Source: Bog-473 sp963745175
GTDB lineage: Bacteria; Actinomycetota; Acidimicrobiia; Acidimicrobiales; RAAP-2
Length of the DNA: 64,000 nt
Direction of reading: 5' to 3'
NCBI GenBank assembly: GCA_963745175.1
Contig: CAVUWK010000002.1
Coordinates: 248,001 to 312,000 of the forward strand
Shown here: positions 33,222 through 42,700 of the stretch, piece by piece
Layout: each line of letters begins with the position of its first letter
How positions within the stretch are numbered: position 1 is the first letter of the stretch
Translations under genes and position numbers: made by a program
Notes under the pieces: generated by a model
Databases searched by the model: none
Told to the model about the DNA's origin: nothing
What the model saw: only the letters and a program-made list of their open reading frames with translations

Positions 33222-33237
33222 GCTCCCGCTCCGGTGA

Positions 33238-35029
33238 TCAGCCCAGGCGCTTCCCGAGCGTGTCGGCCTGGTCGGCCAACTCCTTCGGGAGCCGATCGCC
33301 GAACTTGGCGTAGTACTCCTTGATCAGAGGCACCTCCGCCCGCCAGCCTTCGACGTCGACGCGCAGCAGCTCTTCCATGTGCGCACGGGTGACGTCGAGG
33401 CCCGTGGTGTCGATCGCTTCGACCGTGGGGACCGAGCCGATCGGCGTCTCGACGGCCGGAGCCTTGTCCGTCACGCGGTTGAAGATCCACTCGAGCACAC
33501 GCGAGTTCTCGCCGTAGCCCGGCCAGAGGAACTTGCCGTCCGCGTCCTTGCGGAACCAGTTGACGTAGAAGATCTTCGGCAGGACGTTGCGATCAGGTGC
33601 TTCCGCGCCGATGCGCAGCCAGTCCGCGAAGTAGTCGGCCATGTTGTAGCCGCAGAAGGGCAGCATGGCGAAGGGGTCGCGGCGCAGATTGCCGACAGCG
33701 CCGGCCTGGGCGGCCGTGGTCTCAGACGCCATGATCGAGCCCAGGAACACGCCGTGCTCCCAGTCGTGGGATTGGAAGACGAGCGGGACGACGCCGGCGC
33801 GCCGGCCGCCGAAGAGGATGGCGCTGATCGGCACGCCAGTGGGGTCCTCCCACTCCGGGGCGATGGCCGGGTCCTGGGCTGCCGGCGTCGTGAAGCGGGC
33901 GTTGGGGTGCGCCGCCGTGGTGCCCGACTCGGGTGTCCAGTCGTTGCCTTTCCAGTCGGTCAGGTGCGCGGGCGGCGTCTCCGTCATGCCCTCCCACCAG
34001 ATGTCGCCGTCGTCGGTCGAGCGCGGTGTTGGTGAAGATGCAGTTGCCGTCGAGGGTGAGGATGGCGTTGGGATTGGTGTGCGTGTTGGTGCCGGGCGCC
34101 ACCCCGAAGAAGCCGGCTTCGGGGTTGATGGCGTAGAGGCGGCCGTCAGCCCCGAACTTCATCCAGCAGATGTCGTCGCCGACCGTCTCGACCTTCCAGC
34201 CTTCGATGGTCGGGATGAGCATGGCCAGGTTCGTCTTGCCGCACGCCGAGGGGAAGGCGCCGGCGATGTACCGCGTCTCACCTTCGGTGGAGGTGAGCTT
34301 CAAGATGAGCATGTGCTCGGCCATCCAGCCGGCGTCGCGGGCCATGACCGAGGCGATGCGCAAGGCGAAGCACTTCTTCCCGAGCAGCGCGTTGCCGCCG
34401 TAACCCGAGCCGAACGAAACGATCTCGCGCGTCTCGGGGAAGTGCACGATGTACTTGTTCTCCGCGTTGCAGGGCCACGGGACGTCCTGCTCGCCGTCCT
34501 CGAGCGGGGCACCGACCGAGTGGAGGCAGGGAACGAATTCGCCGTCACCGAGCACTTCGAGGGCGCCCGTACCCATGCGGGTCATGATGCGCATGGAGAC
34601 CGCGACGTAGGCCGAATCGGTCAGCTGCACGCCGATGTGGGCGATGTCCGAGCCGAGGGGGCCCATGGAGAAGGGGACGACGTACATGGTGCGGCCCTTC
34701 ATGGACCCCTTGAAGAGCCCGTTCAGGGTCTGGCGCATCTCGTCGGGATCGCACCAGTTGTTGGTCGGCCCGGCGTCGATCTCCTTCTCCGAGCAGATAA
34801 AGGTCCGGTCCTCCACCCGCGCCACGTCGCCGGGGTCCGAGTGGGACCAGTAGCTGTTCGGTCGCTTGGCATCCGCGAGCCGGGTGAACGTGCCGGCGTC
34901 GACGAGTCCCTGGCACAGCCGGTCATATTCGTCGGCGGTGCCGTCGCACCACTCGACCCGGTCTGGCGTCGTCAGTGCCGCCACTTCGTCCACCCAGGCC
35001 AGGAGTCTTGCGTTCTTTGTTGGCGCCAT
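33238..35029 (-). CDS. pckG: Phosphoenolpyruvate carboxykinase (GTP), one frameshift
   Basis: About 596 residues after a frame change near 34017. The N-terminal part has NSYWSHSDPGDVARVEDRTF and TMYVVPFSMGPLGSD. The GTP-type kinase loop is AGAFPSACGKTNLAMLIPT (the Cys in place of the ATP-enzyme residue is diagnostic), followed by VGDDICWMKFG. After the shift come GDIWWEGM, FGGRRAGVVPLV, PFCGYNMADYF, KIFYVNWFRKD and LWPGYGENSRVLEWI. It interconverts oxaloacetate and PEP for gluconeogenesis. The start ATG has a GGGGGGAT stretch upstream. The break splits DDGDIWWEG and the rest of the coding sequence is perfect, so it is probably a sequence error. Confidence 0.92.
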
Positions 35030-35115
35030 ATCGGGGGGATCAGCTCCTTTGTTCGGCCCTTTTCGGTGGGGTCCAATGCTAGGCATGTGACGTGGGATCC
35101 CCCAAACCTGGGCAC

Positions 35116-36063
35116 ATGACACCTCTCGTCCAGGAAGACGAGGTCCTACAGCTTATTCGAGGGATGCTGGGAAACGGAATCGAGGCGTTCGGATTGCGCG
35201 ACGACGCCGCCGTCCTGGACTTCCCGGGTGGGGGACCGCTGGTCGTCTCGGTCGACAGCGTGGTGGATGGCGTCCACGTCGATTTGTCCTTCTGCAGCCC
35301 CGGCGACGTGGGTTGGAAGGCGCTGATGGGGGCGCTGAGCGACCTGGCCGCGGTGGGCGCGGCGCCGCTGGGGGCCCTGGTGGCGCTGTGCGTCCCGGGC
35401 GGCTCGGGCGAGGGTGAGCTGGCGCTGGCGGTCATGGCCGGGGTGGCCGAGGCGTCGGCGGCCAGCGGGTGCCCGGTGGTCGGGGGCGACGTGTCGGAGG
35501 CGGGAGAGCTGGCCCTCGCGGTCACGGTGCTCGGGACGACGGAGGCCGGTGGCCTCCCGCCGGTGGCGCGAGCCGGGGCGCGACCCGGCGACGTGGTGCT
35601 GGTCACCGGGCCCTGCGGCGCGTCGGCGGCGGGGTTGCGGGAGCTCCGTACCGGAGGCGCGCTGGCCGGCGACGGCGGGTCGGCCGCGGCCTATCGACGA
35701 CCGCTGGCTCGGCTACGGGAGGGCGCGCTGGCCCGGGCGGCCGGCGCCCACGCCATGATCGACGTGTCCGACGGCCTGGCGCTGGACCTGCACCGCCTGG
35801 CCGACGCCTCGGGGGTCGGGTTCCGCCTGGACACCGTCCCGGTGGCCGCCGGCGCGACCGAGGACGAGGCTTTGGGCGGCGGGGAGGACTACGAGCTACT
35901 GGTCGCCGTCGACCCGGGTGACGCCGAGGCGTTCGCGGACCGTTGCGTGTCCGAGGGCCTCCGCCGTCCGATCGAAATGGGTGTCATCGTCGAGAAGGCG
36001 TCGGTGCGGACGCTGCACGGGCGGCCGCTCGAGCGGATGGGCTGGCAGCACCGGGTCGGGTAA
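35116..36063 (+). CDS. thiL: Thiamine-monophosphate kinase
   Basis: About 315 residues that would phosphorylate thiamine monophosphate to the diphosphate cofactor. The AIR-synthase-like fold is evident: GLRDDAAVLDFPGGGPLVVS with the ATP/metal Asp residues, DSVVDGVHVDLSF, GWKALMGALSDLAAVGAAPLGALV, PVVGGDVSEAGEL and MIDVSDGLALDLHRLA, then GGGEDYELL. This set is specific to ThiL. An in-frame GTG at 35092 is the other possible start, but it would add an unconserved eight-residue tail. It diverges from pckG (86 bases between starts), so both promoters lie in that gap. Confidence 0.9.
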   Translation: MTPLVQEDEVLQLIRGMLGNGIEAFGLRDDAAVLDFPGGGPLVVSVDSVVDGVHVDLSFCSPGDVGWKALMGALSDLAAVGAAPLGALVALCVPGGSGEGELALAVMAGVAEASAASGCPVVGGDVSEAGELALAVTVLGTTEAGGLPPVARAGARPGDVVLVTGPCGASAAGLRELRTGGALAGDGGSAAAYRRPLARLREGALARAAGAHAMIDVSDGLALDLHRLADASGVGFRLDTVPVAAGATEDEALGGGEDYELLVAVDPGDAEAFADRCVSEGLRRPIEMGVIVEKASVRTLHGRPLERMGWQHRVG

Positions 36064-36117
36064 CCCGGTCGCGGCCCCGATCACTCAGCCGGACTTCGTC
36101 CGGGAGGGAACCCCGGA

Positions 36118-36342
36118 CTAGCTGGTGGGGCTGGTGGTCTCTGGCGTCCGGCGCAGCGGCTTGGTGACCTTGCCGGCCCGGATGCACGAGGTGCACACGT
36201 GTATCCGCTTGGGGGCACCGTCGACCAGCGCCCGCACCCGCTGGATGTTGGGGTTCCACCGCCGCTTGGTGCGTCGGTGGGAGTGGCTCACGTTCATGCC
36301 GAACGAGGGCTTCTTGCCACAGATATCGCACACAGCTGCCAT
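36118..36342 (-). CDS. rpmB: 50S ribosomal protein L28
   Basis: 74 residues with the L28 pattern: AAVCDICGKKPSFGMNVSHSHRR, KRRWNPNIQRVRALVDGAPKRI and VCTSCIRAGKV. The four cysteines (two CxxC pairs) are kept, so this is the zinc-containing (C+) form. It lies between thiL and fakA on the opposite strand, with 54 bases after the end of thiL and 82 bases before fakA. An rpmB next to fakA and recG is the conserved actinobacterial order. Confidence 0.95.
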   Translation of the reverse strand: MAAVCDICGKKPSFGMNVSHSHRRTKRRWNPNIQRVRALVDGAPKRIHVCTSCIRAGKVTKPLRRTPETTSPTS

Positions 36343-36424
36343 GGGGAGAACCTTCCTGGGGGAGGCCGCGGTCGACGGACCACGCAGGCCTTCACGAACA
36401 GCCAAAAGGTTAGCATCCCCTGCC

Positions 36425-38101
36425 ATGACCTCCCCGTCGACGCTGGGCGCCGACGACCTGCGCGCCGTGATGGCCGGGTACCGGGACGCCCTGCGACTGC
36501 ACCAGGTCGACATCAACCGCCTGAACGTCTACCCGGTGCCCGACGGGGACACGGGCACCAACATGGCGCTGACCCTCGAAGCCGTGGTCAGCGAGCTCGA
36601 GGGCGTCGACGGCGGGGCCGGCCTGGACGAGGTGTGCAAGGCGATCGGCCATGGGTCGTTGATGGGGGCCCGGGGCAACTCGGGCGTCATCCTCTCGCAG
36701 CTCCTGCGGGGCATGAGCGAGCGGATGGCCGCGGCCGGCGAGGCGGGGGTGGGCCCCGAGATCCTGGTGGACGCCATCGGCCACGCCTCGGAGCTGGCCC
36801 GGCGGGCCGTGGTGCGGCCGGTCGAGGGCACCATCCTGACGGTGGCCGCAGCGGCGGCGACCGGGGCGGCGACCGGGTCCGGCCTGGTGGGTGTCATCGA
36901 GAGCGCCCGCGGCGAAGCGGCCGACGCGCTCGCGCGGACACCAGACATGCTTCCAGTGCTGGCACAGGCCGGCGTGGTCGATGCCGGCGGGGCGGGCTAC
37001 CTGCTCCTGCTCGATGCGTTCCTCCTCGTGCTCGACGGCCGGCCCCTGCCGGAGCCGTCGGGGTCGCCCGCTCCGGACCTGAGCGGGCTCAACGGCAGCG
37101 TGACGCCGGGCCACGACGCCATGGCCGGAGGGGAGCACCAGGTCGGCGACCTCCGCTACGAGGTCATGTACTTCCTGTCGGCGCCGGACGACTCCGTCGA
37201 GGCGTTCAAGGAGGTGTGGGCCGGCATCGGCGACTCCATCGTCGTGGTCGGGGGCGACGGGCTGTGGAACTGCCACATCCACACGAACGACGTGGGCGCG
37301 GCCATCGAGGCCGGGGTGGACGCGGGCAGACCCCACCGGATCAGGGTGACCGACCTCGACGAGCAGGTGGAAGAGGAGCGCTGGGTGCGCGAGAGCGTGG
37401 GCGCGCCGGGGGCCGGGCCCAGCAGCGAGGGCACGGGCCCGCCACCGACGACGAGTGTGGTCGCCGTCGTCTCGGGCGACGGCATCGGGCGCATCTTCCG
37501 CTCGCTCGGCGTCCACCACCTCGTCGTGGGCGGCCAGACCATGAATCCGGCCACGGCCGATCTGGTCAAGGCGGTCGAGTCCGTCGGCTCCGCCGAGGTC
37601 GTGATCCTGCCCAACAACAAGAACATCAGGCCGGTGGCCGACCGGGTGGACGCGCTGTGCGGCAAGACCGTCCGCGTCGTGGCGACCGGCTCCATCGTCG
37701 AGGGCTTCGCCGCCCTGCTGGCCTACGACCCGGCGGCCGGGGCCGAGGCCAACGTCGCGTCGATGTCCGAGTCGGCGGCACGCGTCGTGCCGGCCGAGGT
37801 GACCCGGGCCGTACGCGACGCGGTGACCGACGCCGGTGAGGTGCACGAGGGCGACTTCATCGGGGTCTCGCGCGACGGTGTCGTTGCCGTCTCCGACAAC
37901 ATCGTCGTCTGCACCCGCCTGTTGCTCAGCCGCCTGCTCGAACCGACGCACGAGCTGGTGACGCTCATTGAGGGCGAGGGGGCGCGCGTCGCCGACACGA
38001 GGCGGATCGAGGAGTGGCTCTCCGAGGAGCACCCTGACGTCGCGCTCGAGGTGCACCAGGGCGGCCAGCCCCTCTACCCGTATCTGTTGGGGATTGAGTA
38101 G
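36425..38101 (+). CDS. Fatty acid kinase-like DAK2/DegV-fold protein (FakA type)
   Basis: 558 residues. The DAK2 domain fills the first 200: LNVYPVPDGDTGTNMALTLEAVV with the metal Asp residues, then IGHGSLMGARGNSGVILSQLLRGM and VVRPVEGTILTVAAAAA, VVDAGGAGYLLLLDAFLLVL. A middle FakA domain follows (YEVMYFLSA, VVVGGDGLWNCHIHTNDVGAAIEAG), and a C-terminal FakB-like segment with VSGDGIGRIFRSLGV and ILPNNKNIRPVADR. Such proteins phosphorylate fatty acids held by a FakB partner for phospholipid synthesis. The actinobacterial role is less clear. It heads a run that also includes plsX and acpP, which supports a lipid role. Confidence 0.85.
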   Translation: MTSPSTLGADDLRAVMAGYRDALRLHQVDINRLNVYPVPDGDTGTNMALTLEAVVSELEGVDGGAGLDEVCKAIGHGSLMGARGNSGVILSQLLRGMSERMAAAGEAGVGPEILVDAIGHASELARRAVVRPVEGTILTVAAAAATGAATGSGLVGVIESARGEAADALARTPDMLPVLAQAGVVDAGGAGYLLLLDAFLLVLDGRPLPEPSGSPAPDLSGLNGSVTPGHDAMAGGEHQVGDLRYEVMYFLSAPDDSVEAFKEVWAGIGDSIVVVGGDGLWNCHIHTNDVGAAIEAGVDAGRPHRIRVTDLDEQVEEERWVRESVGAPGAGPSSEGTGPPPTTSVVAVVSGDGIGRIFRSLGVHHLVVGGQTMNPATADLVKAVESVGSAEVVILPNNKNIRPVADRVDALCGKTVRVVATGSIVEGFAALLAYDPAAGAEANVASMSESAARVVPAEVTRAVRDAVTDAGEVHEGDFIGVSRDGVVAVSDNIVVCTRLLLSRLLEPTHELVTLIEGEGARVADTRRIEEWLSEEHPDVALEVHQGGQPLYPYLLGIE

Positions 38102-38103
38102 CG

Positions 38104-38134
38104 GCCGCACACTCAGCGACGCTGAGCATGCGGC
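38104..38134. promoter_or_regulatory. Stem-loop between fakA and recG
   Basis: GCCGCA-CA-CTCAGC-GAC-GCTGAG-CA-TGCGGC folds into a stem of 12 pairs with one 2x2 internal loop and a three-base loop. It starts two bases after the fakA stop and covers the expected start of recG, so it may limit recG expression or end some transcripts. Confidence 0.5.
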
Positions 38135-40258
38135 GGTGTCGCGTGCTGCGACGGCGTGTCGGAGCGCGACGGCCGGGCAGCCTGGCCGAGCTCGGGATCG
38201 AGTCGGTGCTCGACCTCCTCACCACCTATCCGCGGCGCTACATCGACCGCACCCGCCAGGCCGACGTCTCCGAGCTGGTGGTCGGCGACGAGGCGGCGGT
38301 GCTGGCCTCGGTGCAGTCGGCACATGCCCGCCGCGCCCGGACGGGGCGCGCCATCGTCGACGTCGTGGTGCGCGACGACACCGGCCGCCTCAAGATCGTC
38401 TTCTTCAACCAGCCCTGGCGGGCCAAGCAGCTCGAGGCCGGCACCGAGGCGATCTTCTTCGGGAAGGTGACCGAGTACCGAGGCACCCGCCAGATGGCGA
38501 ACCCCGTCGTCGACGTCGTGGCCGGCGTGACGCCCGGGCGACGCACGCTGCGTATCCTCCCCGTGTACCCGGCATCGGCCAAGGCCGGGCTGACGTCGTG
38601 GGAGATCAGCCAGTTCGTCGAGGAGGCGCTCGAACGCTCGGGTGAGTTCGCCGACCCGTTGCCCGACGAGTGGCGCGCCTCGCTCGAGCTCTGGGACCGC
38701 ACCGATGCCTTCGGGGCCATCCACGCCCCCGAGTCCTTCGAGGCCAAGGACGCCGCCCGGCGCCGGCTCGTCTTCGACGAGCTCTTCCGGCTGCAGCTCG
38801 CGCTGGTGCTGCGGCGCCGCGCCTTCGAGGTGAACGCCCGGGCCCTGCACCACGACGTGTCGCCCCGCGAGGTCACTGGTGGCGTGTGCCGACACGCTGA
38901 TGGCGCGCTTCCTCTCCGTCCTGCCCTACGAACTGACCAAGGCCCAGCGCCGCGCCCTCGCCGTGATCGTGGCCGACATGGCGGGGCCGTTCCCGATGCA
39001 CCGCCTGCTCCAGGGCGACGTCGGGCTCGGGCAAGACCGTGGTCGCGCTGGCCACCCTCCTGGCGGCCGTGCAGAGCGGGCATCAGGGCGCGCTGATGGT
39101 GCCGACCGAGGTGCTGGCCGAGCAGCACTTCGCCGCGGTGCGTGCGCTGCTGGGCGACCTGGAAGGCCCGGGGGGGATGGCGGGTGGCGAGGTCCGGGTG
39201 GAGCTGCTGACCAGCCGGGTGAAGGGCAAGGCACGCACCGCCGTGCTCGAGGGCCTGGCTGCGGGCGAGATCGGCGTCGTCGTCGGCACCCACGCGCTGC
39301 TCACCGAGGAGGTCGCGTTCGGATCGCTCGGGTGCGTGGTCATCGACGAGCAGCACCGCTTCGGCGTGGAGCAGCGGGCCACGCTGCGGGCCAAGGGGAC
39401 CGACGGCGACCCCGACCTCCTTGTCATGACGGCCACGCCGATCCCGCGCACGGCGGCCATGGTGATCTTCGGGGACCTCGATCTGACCACGCTCGACGAG
39501 ATGCCGCCGGGCCGCATCCCCGTCACGACCGAGTGGCTGCCCGGGGACGGGGCCAGCCGCGGCGAGGAGCGCGCCTGGTCGAGGTGCGCGACGAGGTGAC
39601 GGCGGGTCACCGGGCCTTCGTCGTCTGCCCACTCGTCAGCGACTCCGTCCGCGTCGAGGCGAAGTCGGCCACCGAGGAGTACGAGCGGCTCTCCGCCGAG
39701 GAGCTGTCGGGGCTCCGGGTCGGGCTGTTGCACGGCCAGATGGCGCCGGCGGCCCGCGAGGAGGCGATGGAGCGCTTCCGGGCCGGCGAGCTCGAGGTCC
39801 TCGTCGCCACCACCGTGATTGAGGTCGGCGTCGACGTGCCCGAGGCCACCGTCATGGTGATCGAGAGCGCCGACCGCTTCGGCATCGCGCAGCTGCACCA
39901 ACTGCGGGGCCGGGTCGGCCGGGGTGGCACCGCCAGTTGGTGCTACCTCCTCGGCGGCGAGGAGGGCAACGAGCGATTGACGGCGGTGGCCGGGTCGACC
40001 GACGGATTCGAGCTGGCCGAGGCCGACCTGCGGGTGCGCGGCGAGGGGACGCTGCTCGGCGCCCGTCAGAAAGGGCAGAGCGACCTGCGCCTGGCCTCGC
40101 TCACCGACGAGGGCGACCTGGCGCTGCTCGACGAGGCCCGGCGGGTGGCCGACACCCTGGTGAAGGAGGACCCGCAGCTCGATGCGCACCCCGGCCTGGC
40201 CGACGAGGTCAAGCTGTTGTTGAGCGAGGACGAGGGCGAGTACCTCTTCAAGAGTTGA
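38128..40258 (+). CDS. recG: ATP-dependent DNA helicase RecG, several frameshifts
   Basis: Three frames must be joined, with changes near 38888, 39025 and 39570. The wedge/OB part reads LAELGIESVLDLLTTYPRRYIDR and MANPVVDVVAG. The helicase core continues LPYELTKAQRRALAVI, HRLLQGDVG then SGKTVVALATLL (Walker A), ALMVPTEVLAEQHF, VIDEQHRFGVEQ (DEQH box), VMTATPIPRT, VGLLHGQMAP, IEVGVDVPEATVMVIE and GRVGRGG. RecG reverses stalled forks and branches Holliday junctions. The N-terminus is untidy: a third frame upstream reads LSDAEHAAVSR, so a further indel may hide the true start. The helicase motifs are all present, which argues for sequencing errors rather than gene loss. Confidence 0.88.
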
Positions 40259-40311
40259 CGTCTCGACGACGAGCCGTGCCGGTCACCCACCACCGCCGTA
40301 GGGTGGAGGCG

Positions 40312-40848
40312 ATGCGGGTCATCGGAGGCCGGAGCCGCGGGCGCCGGCTGTCCGCCAAGCTCCCGAGGTCGGTGCGGCCCACGTCGGACCGGGTCCGCGA
40401 GGCGATCTTCGACATCCTCGGTTCGCAGGGCGGGGTCGAGGACCTGGCGGTGGTCGACCTTTTCTGCGGGAGCGGCGCGCTGGGGGTCGAGGCGCTGTCG
40501 CGGGGGGCGGCGTCGGCCACCTTCGTCGACCTCGATCCGGACGCGCTGGCCGCCGTGCGCCTGAACCTCGACGCCGTCGGCCTGGGCGACGAGCCGGCGA
40601 CGCTGGTGCGGGCCGCGCTGCCGGGCTGGCTGGAGTCCGCGGCCGCCGGCACCTTCGACCTCGCCCTCTGCGATCCCCCGTACGACTTCGAAGGGTGGGC
40701 GGCGCTCCTGGGCGTGCTTCAGGCCGACGCTGTCGTCATCGAATCGGCGGAACCGATCACGCTCCCCGGTGGCTGGGTGGTCGCGAGAGAGCGCCGGTAC
40801 GGCGGTACGCTCGTCACCGTGGCTCATCGCAGCGGTGACGGCTCGTGA
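40312..40848 (+). CDS. rsmD: 16S rRNA (guanine966-N2)-methyltransferase
   Basis: 178 residues. The order is MRVIGGRSRGRRLSAKLPR, RPTSDRVREAIFDILG, VVDLFCGSGALGVEALSRGA (SAM motif I), FVDLDPDALAAVRLNL and the catalytic LCDPPYDFEGW motif. The DPPY motif is that of N2-guanine methyltransferases of the RsmD type, which modify G966 in 16S rRNA before 30S assembly. It follows recG and overlaps coaD by four bases (GTGA), the usual actinobacterial order. Confidence 0.93.
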   Translation: MRVIGGRSRGRRLSAKLPRSVRPTSDRVREAIFDILGSQGGVEDLAVVDLFCGSGALGVEALSRGAASATFVDLDPDALAAVRLNLDAVGLGDEPATLVRAALPGWLESAAAGTFDLALCDPPYDFEGWAALLGVLQADAVVIESAEPITLPGGWVVARERRYGGTLVTVAHRSGDGS

Positions 40849-41357
40849 AAGTCGGGCTTTTCCCGGGCTCCTTCGACCCCTTCCACAACGGGCATCTCGA
40901 GATCGTGGAGCGGGCCAGCCACCTCTTCGACGAGATCGTGGTGGCCGCCCTGCGCAACCCCCAGAAGAGCGGGCCGCTCTTCGACCTCGAGGAGCGCCAG
41001 GCCATGCTCGAGGACACGCTGGCCCACCTGCCCTCGGTGCGCATCGTGTCGATCTCGACGCTCGTGGTGAACGTCGCCCGGGAGGTGGGTGCCTCGGCGA
41101 TCGTGCGCGGGCTGCGCGCCGTGTCGGACTTCGAGGCCGAGATGCAGATGGCCCAGATGAACAAGCACCTCTCCGGCGTCGAGACGATCTTCATCCCCAC
41201 CAGCCCGGAGTGGTCCTTCGTCGCGTCCAAGCTCGTGCGCGAGGTGTGGCGATTCGGCGGTGACGTGTCCGCCTTCGTTCCCAAGCCGGTAGCCGAGGCG
41301 TTGCAGGCCAAGTACAGCGAACGTGGCCTGGACGCGAAGAGGGGCGAGGACGGGTGA
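40845..41357 (+). CDS. coaD: Phosphopantetheine adenylyltransferase
   Basis: 170 residues. The N-terminal nucleotidyltransferase motif GLFPGSFDPFHNGHLEIVERA (HxGH as HNGH at about 15-18) and the C-terminal EWSFVASKLVREV loop with SSx-R-type contacts mark CoaD, which makes dephospho-CoA from phosphopantetheine and ATP. RGLRAVSDFEAEMQMAQMNK in the middle is the substrate arm. The GTG start overlaps the rsmD stop. It is essential in most bacteria and complete here. Confidence 0.95.
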   Translation: MKVGLFPGSFDPFHNGHLEIVERASHLFDEIVVAALRNPQKSGPLFDLEERQAMLEDTLAHLPSVRIVSISTLVVNVAREVGASAIVRGLRAVSDFEAEMQMAQMNKHLSGVETIFIPTSPEWSFVASKLVREVWRFGGDVSAFVPKPVAEALQAKYSERGLDAKRGEDG

Positions 41358-41917
41358 GCGACCAGTTCCTGGACGTCGACGAGGAGCCCCCTATGGATGA
41401 GGTGGGGATCGAGTCCATCCTCCACCAACTCCTCGACCTCATGGCCGGCGCCAAATCGATGCCGCTGTCGTCCTCGGTCATGGTCTCGCGTGAGGAGGTG
41501 ACCTCGCTCGTGCAGTCCGCCATCGAGTGCCTGCCCGACGAGCTCCGCCAGGCGCGCTGGCTGCTGCGCGAGCGCGAGGAGTTCATGGCCGAGCGCAATC
41601 GCGACGCCGATGCCCTCATGGACGAGGTGCGGGCCCAGGCGGAGCACATGGTGCAGCGCACCGAGATCGTGCGCCAGGCCAACTCCGTGGCGCAGCGGAT
41701 CCTCGACGACGCCAACGAGGAGGCCCGGGCGCTCCGGCACCAGGCCGAGGACTTCGTCGACACCAAGCTCGCCGGCATGGAGATCGTGCTGGACCGACTC
41801 ACCCGCACGGTTCAAGCCGGCCGGGCCAAGTTGGCGGCGCCGTCGCTGGAGACGGTGGCGGTCGACGAAGCAGCAGGGACGGAGGAGGACGGCTTCTTCG
41901 ACCAGGATCAGTCGTAG
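41354..41917 (+). CDS. SepIVA-like DivIVA-type coiled-coil protein
   Basis: 187 residues, starting at a GTG that overlaps coaD by four bases. A short disordered head is followed by IESILHQLLDLMAGAKSMPL and a long coiled coil (EEVTSLVQSAIECLPDELRQARWLLREREEFMAER, RDADALMDEVRAQAEHM). The middle has a regular heptad register and the tail is acidic. The place between coaD and the DUF177 gene, and the size, match the mycobacterial septation factor SepIVA (Rv2927c). I infer a division-site or polar-growth role; the homology is by layout rather than by a strong motif. Confidence 0.72.
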   Translation: MSDQFLDVDEEPPMDEVGIESILHQLLDLMAGAKSMPLSSSVMVSREEVTSLVQSAIECLPDELRQARWLLREREEFMAERNRDADALMDEVRAQAEHMVQRTEIVRQANSVAQRILDDANEEARALRHQAEDFVDTKLAGMEIVLDRLTRTVQAGRAKLAAPSLETVAVDEAAGTEEDGFFDQDQS

Positions 41918-42451
41918 ATGGCTGCGGACCCTTTCGTCGTCCACGTGGCGCGGCTGCGCCGCTCGCCCGGGCAGGCCGTGCACGAGGTACGGCGGGGCGA
42001 GGTGGTCCAGGCCGGCCCGATCGACGAGGCCGGGATCGACCCGGGGCGCAGCGTGGTGCCGGCCGGCGCCGAGATCGAGGTCGACGTGACCTTGACCCCC
42101 TTTGAGGGGGGGATCGACGTCGCGGGGACGGTCAGCGCGCCGTGGTCCGGGATCTGCCGGCGCTGTGCCGAGCCCGTTTCGGGGGAGCTGCGCATCCCCG
42201 TGCACGAACGCTACGCCGACGCCCCCCTGGCCGGAGCGTCCGACGAGGAGCTCTATCCCATCGTCGACGAGACCGTCGACCTCGGGCCGCTGGCCCGGGA
42301 CGCCGTGGTGCTCGAGCTACCCATGGCTCCGCTGTGCCGGGAGGACTGCGCCGGCCTGTGCGTCCAGTGCGGGGCCAACCGCAACGAGGGCGACTGCGGC
42401 TGCGTTGCCCCACGCGATCCCCGGTGGGCTAATCTCGACGTGCTCCGGTAG
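41918..42451 (+). CDS. DUF177/YceD-family protein
   Basis: 177 residues. It has the YceD pattern of a beta-rich N-terminal part (FVVHVARLRRSPGQAVHEV, AEIEVDVTLTPFEGGIDV), the cysteine motif SGICRRCAEPVSGEL and, after an acidic middle, LCREDCAGLCVQCGAN. The four later cysteines can bind zinc. In bacteria this family always precedes rpmF and takes part in 23S rRNA accumulation or L32 assembly. It is in the expected place here, 68 bases before rpmF. ATG 41918 directly follows the stop of the SepIVA-like gene. Confidence 0.88.
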   Translation: MAADPFVVHVARLRRSPGQAVHEVRRGEVVQAGPIDEAGIDPGRSVVPAGAEIEVDVTLTPFEGGIDVAGTVSAPWSGICRRCAEPVSGELRIPVHERYADAPLAGASDEELYPIVDETVDLGPLARDAVVLELPMAPLCREDCAGLCVQCGANRNEGDCGCVAPRDPRWANLDVLR

Positions 42452-42519
42452 CCGGTCTCTCCCGGTCCGGCACCGTCCGAGAGCGCACGTGCGCCCGAAT
42501 CGATCGTTGGAGTCCCGCC

Positions 42520-42699
42520 ATGGCCGTCCCCAAGAAGAAGAAGTCCAAGGCCAAGGGCCGCAGCCACCAGGCCGCGGCATGGCGTCTGGGCCGGCCCCCC
42601 CGCAGCGTGTGCCCGCACTGCCAGGCGTCCAAGACGCCGCATGTGGTCTGCCCCAGCTGCGGCTGGTACAAGGGGCGCCAAGCGGTCGAGGTCGACTGA
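42520..42699 (+). CDS. rpmF: 50S ribosomal protein L32
   Basis: A 59-residue ribosomal protein with a basic N-terminus (AVPKKKKSKAKGRSHQAA), WRLGRPPRSVCPHCQ, HVVCPSCGWYKGRQAV. The two CxxC pairs are kept, so it is the zinc-binding form. The start ATG follows a GGAGTCCCGCC stretch. TTG of plsX begins two bases after its stop, so the two are linked. Its position between DUF177 and plsX is the near-universal order. Confidence 0.93.
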   Translation: MAVPKKKKSKAKGRSHQAAAWRLGRPPRSVCPHCQASKTPHVVCPSCGWYKGRQAVEVD

Positions 42700-42700
42700 G

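Noticed and set aside
36410..38110. A 566-residue minus-strand frame opposite fakA.
   Set aside because: The plus strand holds an intact DAK2/FakA protein; the opposite frame has no recognisable motif.
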